Of a DNA stretch of 64,000 nt, positions 12,336 through 33,300 are shown piece after piece; within the stretch, counting starts at the first letter, position 1; each line of letters starts with the position of its first letter. The position numbers and the translations under genes were made by a program. The notes beneath the pieces were generated by a model, which was given only the letters and a program-made list of their open reading frames with translations, did not search any database and had not been told where the DNA came from. Source of the DNA: Protonemura montana (Eukaryota; Arthropoda; Insecta; Plecoptera; Nemouridae); assembly GCA_947568835.1 (NCBI GenBank), contig OX387607.1, forward strand, positions 3,348,001-3,412,000. The letters are read 5' to 3'.

Positions 12336-12408
12336 TGCCGAAACCAGGGATCGAACCAGGGACCTTTAGATCTTCAGTCTAACGCTCTCCCAACTGAGCT
12401 ATTTCGGC
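12336..12408 (-). tRNA. tRNA-Phe (anticodon GAA)
   Basis: The reverse strand folds as a 73-nt tRNA. The acceptor stem GCCGAAA pairs perfectly with TTTCGGC, and the discriminator base is A. The A box is TAGCTCAGTTGGGAGAGC, the anticodon loop CTGAAGA gives GAA, and the B box is GGTTCGATC. No intron is present. Immediately downstream is a T-run (TTTTTGTTTTT on the minus strand), a Pol III terminator, so the gene looks functional. One oddity: the T-stem strands are CCTGG and CCTGG, leaving a central U51-U63 mismatch where metazoan tRNA-Phe genes usually have a U-G or C-G pair. Confidence 0.97.
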
Positions 12409-12767
12409 CAGATGTAAGGTACAAGCTTTAAACTTGATTAGTTGATAGACCATCGATTGGTTGAAGTTCCAACCTAGCATCCATGAGTTTCCACACATCT
12501 TGAAACCAAAGATTATTCAACACATATGTTTGGTTTGTGATTAGCCATCAATTCCGTTAAGTAGCATTTAATTGTGGATAAATACGAAGTTCAACAAACA
12601 TGAAGTTGACAGAAATGCCACGGAGCGACAGCCACCTAGCAGACAACTATAGAACTAATACCGGAATGTATGATGGCCGCGAAATCAGAAACGTCAGTTC
12701 ATGTAAAAGCTAAATTTTAACCAAATTTAAAAAATAACTAACGAATATTGCACTGTCCGTTTGCTGA

Positions 12768-14661
12768 TTACTCACCAGTGTCAGACGAAGAGCTTTGAGA
12801 TGGGTGTGTTTCAATGGGACGCCGATTCTCTTGATTTCGTCGTTTCTCCAGCTTTCGGTCCTGGATCTCTTGCCGCAGCGAGGCCACTCTCTCTGTTCGC
12901 GATCCCTGTTGGTCCCGCAAGGAGTTCTGTTGGATCCTGCCATCCGACTGCTCCATTGCTTTCTCTACCGCATCGGTCAGCACCTTGCCCACACATTGCT
13001 CAGGTTCTTTATTCTGTTGGACGCTTGTACGCCTGGGTTTTGTTAAGCCTCTCCGTCTATCCACTGGGCCCACACGTGGCTTAGGGATTGGGCGAACTGG
13101 TTTTGGTGGAACTTCAATGTCCCGATATCGGTGCTCCACTTGCGAAATCTGTTGGCCAGTCTTCACCAGCTGACTGCGTAAATCAGCAGTTTTAGCCTGT
13201 GGAATAAGCGACACGAATTCAGGTCCCTGTTGATGGTATGTGTTCCAAGTACAACAATGCTAGAAACTATTAATGCATTTACTAAATAGAACCTGCATCT
13301 TTTTTGCGCCATGAATTTTGACAGTGCAATTGGAAAAGAAAATAATGCACTGACAACTAGTAGGTAATCCTGTGATCGCGTGGGACTGCTTTGGCTCGGA
13401 AACCCGGTGCAATACCCGTGCAAAATAAAACTTGAAACTAATACAAGCCCAGTGGAGAGCAAGAGGTCATCTAGTTAGTTTCAAACCCACCCTGGTTCAG
13501 GCCAGCCGAAAACGCAATTAGTGTATTTGAAGAAGGACAGTTGTGAATACTTGCAGGCACTCTTATTCTAGTCATGCCATATTGTCCTTATTCAAAACTG
13601 CTTGCATTGGTATAATACATGGAGATCCATCATTGATCCAGTCTTATCAAATACACTTTGATCCTCTAAGAAAGTCATGTACAATTAGTTCAAATGGTAA
13701 GAGCAACACCAGCAAATGATGGTAAAATGATTTAGAAAGATAAAAAGATCTTCTGGGCATTGCACTCGTTAGCAACGTAAATAAAATGTAATGGTCTGTA
13801 AAGTACTTATAGATCACAGGTCACAAGTCGACAAGCATGCTACCTTATTCCATGCAAATTAAGTTAGGCTCTCAGTACGACTGTGACATCCAGGGGCCCA
13901 GAAAGGATAGAGGTATGGAAGGGGTTGGGGGGAAGCAAGATTGAGCTGGTGACAAGACTGCACAAGGCAATAGTTTGATTACAGTGCAAAGCAACTTCGA
14001 AAAATATTCCAACGTTACTTGGTAAGCTACATATGTAGGCAGTCAATTCATCTACATAGTACCTAGGAGCCAGCTGCACATTTATGCAAACAAGGAAATG
14101 GCAAACCTTGCAATACAAGCTTGCATTAATAATTGACCAATAAACTACAAATAAACCTAATCAAAGCTCATATAAAAATTAGTAACGGTAGCTTTGACTT
14201 TTATTACTTCTTAGACCAACATCAAATGACCAAACTTTAGTTGCTGCCTTCTTGCTACCTTCTTGTCTTATTTGTTTCTAGTAATTGTCTACCTACTTTG
14301 AATTCTTTATTTACTTGCTAGAGGATTCCTGAATTTCGACCTGGGCAGATGCACCTGTAGGTACAATAATTACTGTATAATTATTTATATAAGTACAATA
14401 TCTAAAGCAATGGAAACTTACCAGCTGGGTAAGCGAGAATTTTGTGCTGACCGAAGGCTTTGTTAATTTTTGAGGGGGAATCTCATCGGAAATGTCCAAA
14501 AACGATGGCAAGCAGCAATCGGCAAGGATCTCACGAGGAGTCTCCGAAGACAGAGCAACCTTCTCGACACGGATCTTGGGCCTAGATGCAAGGGAAGTGG
14601 CCAAGTGGCTCACGACCTGCGAGTATTTCCCTCCTTTTGCTCGCGCGCTTCTCTTTTCCAT
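12768..14661 (-). CDS. Unrecognised charged protein, at least two exons
   Basis: Exon 1 (14661-14422) starts at an ATG and encodes 80 residues ending before GTAAGT in phase 0. Exon 2 (13226-12776 or to 12768) follows an AG acceptor and continues in frame. If exon 2 is terminal, it ends at TAA (12768-12770), giving 232 residues and finishing SSSSDTGE. If the GGTGAGT at its end is used as a donor, further exons should lie at lower coordinates, but I found none. The protein has a basic N-terminus, then a Pro/Lys/Arg-rich stretch (PPKPVRPIPKPR), then a Gln/Glu/Arg-rich probable coiled coil. There is no signal peptide or membrane segment. I do not recognise the family. The two matching splice phases and the open frame support a real gene. 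Confidence 0.5.
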
Positions 14662-16295
14662 TCTATTAGTGGCTGTTTAGCAATGTTTCGGTCGGGCTGT
14701 CCATGAGCAATCAACACAACATTGGCCATTGAGGTTATAACTGAACTGGCGGTACTAAAGTTAATAGAAAGACGATCGAAGATAGCATATCGACGAAATT
14801 ATGGAACACGCAAAACATGAGATTTTACCAAGAACACAAAAACACTAAAGTAGAGCAAAGTTATGCTACGAAACCGAAAATTGTCAAAAAACCGCCAAAC
14901 AGACGGTTGAAACGAATGGCGGCCGCCATACTTGAATTTGGAATTGACAGTTATGAAAAAACCGCGGGGAAGTGCTTTAAATATTGGACTTGTTGATCGT
15001 AAGAATTCTGAACATTGATTATTAAAATAACTATTTTTTTAATTTATATTTCTTGCACAAAATATCACGTCCAACAACAAAAGTAGTAAAATTATCTTGA
15101 ACAATGACTATGGTTCAATTCACAAGGAAAAGGCCCACATTTGTATTTTTATCTCACAGGAAATGGTAAGTTTTTAGCTTCATTAACACAATAGTTGCAG
15201 GCTTTCAACACATTTAAATCGTAATGCAGTCAATGCAATGTTTGCATTGTTAGAAAGTCAATATAATCAACCCCCAATCAAATGCCATCCTCTGATCCGA
15301 ACTAGACTTCTCGTTGGAGCTCATGGGTCTTTTCAGTTGTGGCCAAATCAACATAACCAGTTGATTACAGAACTGTAGGCCTTTCAACCTGGTCAACTAG
15401 AGATCTACAGAACGAGTCTTGGTCTCAACCAAATCAATCTAATCCTTTTTCTTGCTACGTAAGAAAATTAATTTCAAGTTTTAAGATACATATTTTATTA
15501 TCAACACACAGACATAAGCAGCGTAAAGGCTCCACATTCGCGATTTAGAACCAGTATAGGTAAATGCATCTCGGTTACTTTACATAATATGCATAATATA
15601 TGTATATATTATTTATAATATATTTATTTATTACGACGTAGTACCTTAAAAAACAATATAAGACTGATAATACATTATAGCAATATACATCACTACAAAT
15701 AACTTCAACAAGACAGTAATGACGGGACAGGGGGCAAATGGCTGGCGGGGTAAGGATCATTTGGCAACATGACAACCGATTGTCTTTCTCTCGATGCGGC
15801 AACCAACGGAAATCTCCAACCAATTCCAGGCTAAACTCCCTAGGACAAAGCATCCCGCAAGTTGATGGCACACCGCTACTCCAGAACCATAACTAATCCC
15901 AAACTTACAAAGCATCCGATGCATAGTATAGCACAAAATCCAAACAAATAATACTTTAAATACAAAACAGATGTTCAAGAATAAAAATGATGGCATCCTT
16001 TATCGAAAAGACGAAGGATTCGACAGACAACATTCTTTGTCCAAAAACAAACTGCAGCTAGAATTGCGCACGGTAAGAATATAACGGCACTGTCCTGACG
16101 TTCGGAAAACTAAAAGGAAACGGTCAATATCGTACGATCCGATAGAGTTGCAACTAACTCTTGCTGAATGATTTTTGTTTTTTTCTAGACAGTTGCCTCT
16201 CTGGAGGAATACGGATTACGGGTAAGTTCTAAAAACCAGGGCATACAGAATGGAACCTGCTCTTTGCTTTGATCTATCTCAAATAGTAACCCAGC
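14662..16295. other. Spacer, AT-rich, no gene seen
   Basis: This 1.6-kb stretch is AT-rich with short reading frames that lack plausible splice partners or conserved motifs. A TATATT-rich stretch lies around 15590-15630. I see no RNA gene or repeat family copy here. The part just above 14661 probably holds the promoter of the minus-strand gene that starts there. Confidence 0.4.
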
Positions 16296-16821
16296 TCAAT
16301 TACACCGTCTACGGAATAAAGAGGTTTCGCTTGCCGCTGAATTCACTGTTGCCAGCAACAAGGTAAACCGCTGCTGGATGCCTTCACCTGCAAACCGAAA
16401 AACGAGGAGAAGCAAAGACATATCAGCCGCCAGAGCAACAAAGAAAACTACAAACTCCGAAGACGGTAATCGAGCGAACAGAGAGCTCACATTATTTTCC
16501 CTAACAACACGACAAAACCTGGCGGAATTGTCTTGACAACCTGGTTGAGAAACCGGGTCTCCGTGACAACCGGGCCACCGCCTGCAGGGCAAAGTCGTCA
16601 CGGTTACCCAACAAGAAACGGGGGAGGAGGCGGAATAAATTAACAACTCGTGACAGAACAAAACAGAAAACGAACGAAAAAAAACACATGTAATTTCTAA
16701 GACCTATGTCTTCTTTTCTAACCTTACCACTAGAAGAACCGATTCTTGAACCGCGAGTTGAATGTCCCGATACTTTGCCGACAGAACTCCTTGTTTCTCG
16801 TGCACGTGAAGCAGATGGGGC
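16296..16821 (-). CDS. Possible 3' exons of a small unrecognised gene
   Basis: Two segments fit together as exons. The first, 16821-16728, encodes a Ser/Arg/Gly-rich 31-residue stretch and ends in phase 1 at GTAAGG. The second, 16387-16296, follows TTTGCAG, starts in phase 1 and ends at TGA. Together they read as SSSGEGIQQRFTLLLATVN followed by a short basic end. No upstream exon with a start and matching phase could be identified with confidence; 17372-17190 was considered but its donor phase does not fit. Function unknown. This may be a real short gene or chance. Confidence 0.3.
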
Positions 16822-17594
16822 CTTGCAGATAAATTTTTTAAAGTGATAAGAATAGAGAACCATTCATTACGGCCAAAACAACGTATTGGCAATCCACGAA
16901 TTGTATCAACCACTGCGCTGATCATGGACTGACCTAATTGCCAATACAAGGATCGGAAATACGTTAAACGACTGATTCGTTTCATGCACTGCCAACACAC
17001 TGATGTATGTGTTCTTACAAATCTTTTATAAGTAAACCAAAGCCCAATTTTATAAATCTGTTTCCATCGTCTATTAATGTAAATTTATTAACTAATTTCT
17101 TTTTAATAATAATCAAATTCAAATAGAATGAATCAAGAAATCATGGCCGGCCACACGGGCTGTAGCTAAATCAACTCACGAGAGAAAAGTCAAACGCTAA
17201 CGAAGCAGTTTGCTGTCAGCCGTGAAGTCTTACCACGTTTACCAATTTCGAGCACGTTAAAAACCCCTCGGGCACAACTAGCGCGAGAAATCAGAAGATT
17301 TTGAGACATAACGAGCCACTCAACGTACAGTTCAAGACGCAGTTTGGTGTTTCGACGAAACACTCGAATCACGGATAAAATCCGTCAGATCTTTTGTTGT
17401 GACTACGCAAGGGGACGTGGGGCATTGGGGACACACACACCAAGATAGACAGCGATTGCAAAATGACAGAGAAACGACACGTTCAGAGGTTAAGCCCCGC
17501 ACAAACGGGGTGAGGGCGACAAGTGGTTAAAACTGCGCCGGCGCGAATCGAGCGCTCGGCAGGACCTGACTGTGATTGGCAGTTGCACGGCGGT

Positions 17595-18075
17595 TTACGC
17601 CGCGGCTTTGCGTTTGTGGGCGCGGAGGCGGATTCTACTGGACTTTGACAGGCTCCGATTCGCCAATTGGTGGCTGAGATTCACCATCGGCACGATTCGA
17701 TTGGTCAACATCGTTCTGTTGGTCAATGGCAGGCTCCGAATTGTCCACGGATGGCAATGATTGGCCATTGGCAAGCTCAGTATGGCCAACGCCAGACTCC
17801 GATTGATCGATGGCCTCTGGATGGCCAATGGCAGGCTCCAAAACTTCTACAGATGGCTGTGATTTGCCATTAGCAAGCTCCGTTTGACCAATGGCAGAAT
17901 TTGATCGACCTTTGGCCTCCAGTGCGCTGATGACAGGCTCTGGTAGAGCGATGACAGGTTTTGATTTGCCCAAGGATGGTTGCGACTGGCCAATGACCTC
18001 GGACTCCAGTTGGCCAGTGGCAGACTGCGATTTGCCAACGGAGGCCTTTGATTGGCCAGTGGCTGGCTCCGCACA
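17595..18075 (-). repeat. Imperfect tandem repeat (about 102-bp units) with an open frame on the minus strand
   Basis: Words such as GATTGGCCAATGGCAGGCTCC recur many times. On the minus strand the tract is open from about 18072 to a stop at 17635. There it encodes a repeated Glu/Ser/Pro-rich pattern: two 34-residue units each contain TELANG, QS.PSV and EPAI blocks. No start codon or splice acceptor in the right phase is clear, since a stop lies just upstream. It could be a minisatellite that happens to stay open, or an exon of a repetitive protein. It lies just beyond the 3' end of Gprk2. Confidence 0.55.
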
Positions 18076-18255
18076 TCAGCTGGGTGGGTCCCCATTGGAC
18101 GACGGCTGCAGGAAGTGCTCGGAGAACGGCACCGGCCGCAGACGCGCTGCCTGCTTTTTCTGCAACAGAGTGACGGAGCCAGACGTAACTTTATTTCCTA
18201 TCAAAAACGTTTATATATTGAAATCTCCATACACTGCTTCTTTGCTTCACACACT

Positions 18256-18261
18256 TTTATT
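18256..18261 (-). promoter_or_regulatory. Polyadenylation signal AATAAA of Gprk2
   Basis: On the minus strand AATAAA lies about 24 bases past the Gprk2 stop codon, so the 3' UTR would be very short if this signal is used. Confidence 0.6.
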
Positions 18262-18284
18262 GCTTAGCTATACAATCTGCTTTC

Positions 18285-28550
<10,266 letters not shown>

Positions 28551-30392
28551 GAGTTCCAGTTTGCTGAATTTCCCGAGTCCCGGGCCGATCGTATCGACCG
28601 TCTCCCATCCAAATGTTTACTACAGTTGGGGTGTGGTGTGTCTTTCTGCAAAGATGGCGAGTCGAGCGCACTACCACACGAAACTCGTACGCGCACTCCT
28701 CTTTGCCTGCTAGGCAGATCGCTGCGGCGACGATATCGCAGCCCCCGACGCCCTCCGTCCGCTTATTAATCCCGTTGATTAATTCACGCTCGCCGCAGGC
28801 GAGTGCTAGTGACAAATGTCGTCGCGACACCCGACCACTCCGTCACTGATTGAGACGAGCGACTGATGATTCGCCGTCACCGCCAGCGGACGACAGCGCG
28901 CACTTGTTGCATTCTAGCGGACGATTCGGCAACTCAGCTGGCTACGGCGCCTGTCATGGCGCTCAAAAACAAACGAACACGAGACCGATTTCAATTAAAT
29001 TTGATTGAAAATTATGATTGATCGCTTGTTTCTAGGTCCAAACGTAATTTTACGACTCGCTCTGATCCTTGACGCCGACTTTTTGCCACCGGCGGGCGAG
29101 TCAAGTTGCCTCATGGTCTCGCCAAGCGTCATAATCCCCCGGTCTTGATAAACCAGCTTTTTAATCGGTGTGCCTAATTACTTATTAGCGGTGGTGAGCA
29201 AGTAGATGCCCAAATAAGTGTCGGCTGAGGTGCTAGCTCTACCTTTCGGGGGCCCGGCAATCAATCTGCACCGCGATCAACGCCATCCTTGGCTGAAAAG
29301 CGTCCTCCAGTTGGCGTCCCGACGCTTCTGTGATGAAATCAATGGCAAGACTTAGTTATTTAGCCATAATTTTTCGCTCTCACAGTTCTTTGGGAAAGCC
29401 AACGTCAAAACGAACTCAGGGTCCTATCCATTTCACCAGCGCTGTCTCGCCAGGGTCTAGCTTCCATCTCGAACTAAATTTAGCCACAACTTGAGATTAA
29501 TTAACGAGACTGGCAGGGCAAGCGAGTCAATCACTTCACTATAATATATCCATTCTACACACCACCACCCAACCTCTTGATTGACGGCAGCTTGGGAATG
29601 AAAATGAACATTGCATCGCACGTTTCACCCTTGACCTCAAGTTCTTCAGTTACAGGAAATAACTCTAGGCAAAACTCTGGATGAACTAACATGACAAGGA
29701 ACTACGGTTGCAGCAAAAACTACAATATCTATTAAACATATTTTGTCAATCTATTTTTCAAGCTGGATTGCCCTAGTTCCCCCCGTCTCCCGTGTCCAAC
29801 GCCTGTTCAAGATGGTCCGAGCTTATTTGTCGCCCTTCTTGAGTATTACAACCTGCAATTCCTTCCGGACCATGCCACCAACAAATCCTACCACCGAATG
29901 CAAGGCGATGACGTAACCCTGTCTACGGACCCAGCATCACGTCGTCCAAGAGACCATCTGGCCATCACTAGCGTCGCAGTCGCCGAGGCCGTCGGTCGCC
30001 TATAGCAACACGGGTCAAGTAAGTGTACTCCTTGCTCCCTGTTTAAAAGCAACCCAAGCTATGATATCAATGCACAGTTGGAACATACAAGATCATTAGA
30101 AGAAAAATGAGCCGAGGGGTATAAATTTGGTATAGCTCTGCTCGGTACCTATCATACTACACTCATCCAAATCTGCATGAAATTAGCGCCGATCAAAAGG
30201 ACAGTTATAACTACATTTAAGATTAATTCAATCATTGTCGCATCCCGTGGACGACTTGTATTTTCTGAAATGTATGAGGTATGAATCTCAGGACTGTGCT
30301 ATTAGCGTACCAAGAACCCACCCTATCTAACAAGGGGGTTTCTAATGCGTTTCCTATTTTCCTACGATGGCACTACTTTATCTGGTTGGTCT
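28551..30392. promoter_or_regulatory. Shared spacer between divergent Gprk2 and lysyl oxidase genes
   Basis: The 1.8 kb between the two start codons must hold both 5' UTRs and promoters. The Gprk2 side (about 28600-28960) is CpG-rich, typical of a broad promoter. The lysyl oxidase side (about 30000-30390) is AT-rich. An open frame without a start at about 29761-30005 shows no family resemblance and was not called. No TATA box or riboswitch-like structure was recognised. Confidence 0.4.
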
Positions 30393-33300
30393 ATGAAGAT
30401 GGCGTCGGTCCGGTTGTGGCTGCTTTTTCTGGTGGCGACGGCGTCGGCGTCGGCGTCGCCTGAAGTCGGGCAGCGTGCGCGCAAGGCGTCGCTGGTACAG
30501 CAGCATCTACGCCGGCTCAAGAAGAAGGATGGCGTCGTCAAACTAGTAGACGGTCGCGGCGACTTTGAGGGTGAGCGTCGCTAGATTCGATTTAGAAAAC
30601 ACGACACCATTTTAAGTGGCAGCCAAGTGTACCAAGGCACTGAGAGCAAAGATGAGCATTGTTTGGCTGCCTAATCTCACTGGATGACAAACGGCCAATG
30701 TTTTTGTGTTTCCTTAAGTTTGCCGTCTATATACTTCTCGCTGCACTCGAAAAAAGTAGACCTCTCGCATGCTGGTGCGATTTAATTCTCTAATGGAACA
30801 CTGAATCTATCCCACAAAACATGATCGGAACTAAACAAAATTGGAATGCACCAAACCTTCAGTGACTGCAGCCATTGAACAAAATAAGTTTCGAATCGAT
30901 CCTTAGTGAACGAATTAGGTCCAGTTGAGGCCTCTGTGACACTCACTTTGTTGTAAGTGAGTGTCCAGGAACATCCAGTAACTTTTTTTGCTGTGACAGT
31001 ACTTTTTGGAACGCCTTGAGCTTTGATTACTTGTGATTAAATTTATTTTATTTTTAATCTTTTAATTACAATTGTAATTATATGCCTGTACACCAGCATT
31101 GAATGCACACAACAATCAATCAATCATTCAGCACAGTACATTGTTGTGGCTGCGGAATAGGTCCAGACGTTGATTTTTTTTGTGGCCCGGTAGATCCAAT
31201 ACGATCACAATCTCTCTGTGATGGTTTTTAAGACTCATGTCTACTTGATTTATCCTTGGCACTAGTTTTAACAAAAACTATTTGAAATGGGGTTTGAATG
31301 CTAAGTAAAGTGCTACTAAATTTCCCGACGTTTCGTAACATGTACTAGTTACTTCTTCAAGGGTTTGAGCAGTCCTGACAATTTTCCGATAACAAAAGAA
31401 CCACATAAAATCATAATAATTACCAAGTTCAAGCATCCTAAATGCATCTAAATAAAATAATCAGTGTCAATAACTTAAAAACTAATGTATTTTGTATTTT
31501 AAAGAACCACATAAAATCCCGAACACATAGGCGTTTTATTACTAACTAACCAATTATATGTATGGAAAAAACGCCAATTTATCGAGGTTGTCCTAACGTT
31601 ATGTGATGCAATCCAAATTTTCTTATTCATTACGTGTAGTTCTTAATCTACCTGTCCAAATATTTCCTTCTGGATTCTTTGTGCTGATTTCTTCTGTCTC
31701 CTCACTGATATCCTCTATTCCATTTTTCTGTTGTAAAATTGTTCCCCATGCTCTATCTAGTTGAAAACTATCATCTCTATTGAAGTTATTGGGTTTTTTT
31801 TTTAATTTCCATAGCTTCTAGTGAATTTCCTATCATCTCGACATAAAATCCTTACCGTATCTATTTTAATGTGGTGTTGAAACTCATTCCCGTGTTCTGC
31901 ACAAGCTGATTGATTTAAGTGTCTTTGTTTTTCCCCAACACTGCTAGATTGTTTTGCTAATCTTATATGTCTTTCGTGTTCCTTGACTCTTGTGCTAATT
32001 TTCCTACCCGTTTCTCCTTTATAAACTTTTCCACACTCACAACTTACTTCATAGACGCCTTTGCATTCTAATGGAACCTGATCCTTCACTGGTCTTACCA
32101 TTTTACTTACTTTTCTATCTCCCCTAAATGCACACAGTTTTTGTTATTACAATCTCTCTTTCATTGGTCATTGGTCCTCTTCCAGGCAACGTGGAGGTGC
32201 TCCACGACGGTCGCTGGGGTTCGGTCTGTGACGACGAATGGGACCTGCGCGAGGCTCACGTCGTATGTGCGCAGCTCGGCTTCCCCGGAGTCGAACGCGT
32301 CACGCACAGCTCGCGGTTCGGCCCCGCGCGTCGTGAGTATGACCTAGCTTAGCAGGGAGACGAGGGTAGACCCGGTGCCGGCAAGTATGCTAAGTAATAA
32401 GTGCATACAACTTTGACATCCTGTACTGGCGCTGTCTCTGTGCACTAGCTGATGATGAAGCTAGTCTTGTTTATTAGGGAGCTGAGATTAAATTCGGTAC
32501 CTCTTAGTGTGCTTGTCCAGTACTAGCAAACTCTGGCCACCGCAGCGCCATGTATCGAGAGTAGACTTTTCCTGTGGCACTGGTCTTTGCTCTCGTCGGA
32601 TGTCCGGAATATTATGACGATTAAAGACAAGCCTAAAATATTTATAAAGTTCCCAGTGACGACACGAAGCCTTGTTCTCGAAGTTCGGTAACAAAGAGCC
32701 GCACCACTGACATTTGTTAACTGAATTAGATTACTGGTGGCTGAAACCGTGTAAGGAATTACTGATCGAAGAAACTGAGTGACTGACAAGGAGTATTCAA
32801 GAATAGCCTCCATAGTTTATGTATAGGTATAAGGCGGTCAATAGTTCTGAACGATTTTACGGTGATATAATCTTGTGTTTCTGGAGGAATAGAGCCAAAA
32901 GCATTAAAAAAAAACTCATTTTCTAGAACAAGGCCAGGTTAAAATTGATTACTTTGGCCATAAATATATATGGTGGATATTGGTAGCTGCGTTGGTACCT
33001 GAATAGATAATTGGTCTCCGTCTACTGGTTTTGAAAAATAACTATTTAAAACTGGGTTTTAATTGTTTACTAAAAATCAATTAATTTTTATGCCAATGAT
33101 GTAATACTTGCACTTATCAAGTGAATATATCTCCATACAGGCAAATACTGGATGGACAACGTGTACTGCACGGGAAACGAACCCGGGCTAGCCAAGTGCC
33201 GATTCGACGGGTGGGGAGCGAGCGATTGTACCCCCTCGGAGGCTGCCGGCGTCGTGTGCACCCCACGAGAAGGGGATACCGGCATCATGAGCACCACCCC

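Noticed and set aside
17190-17372. Minus-strand frame considered as the first exon for 16296-16821
   Set aside because: Its possible donors are in phase 1, which does not match the phase 0 start of the next segment.
29761-30005. About 80-codon plus-strand open frame between Gprk2 and the lysyl oxidase gene
   Set aside because: It lacks a start codon, has no convincing acceptor and partner exon, and no conserved motif.
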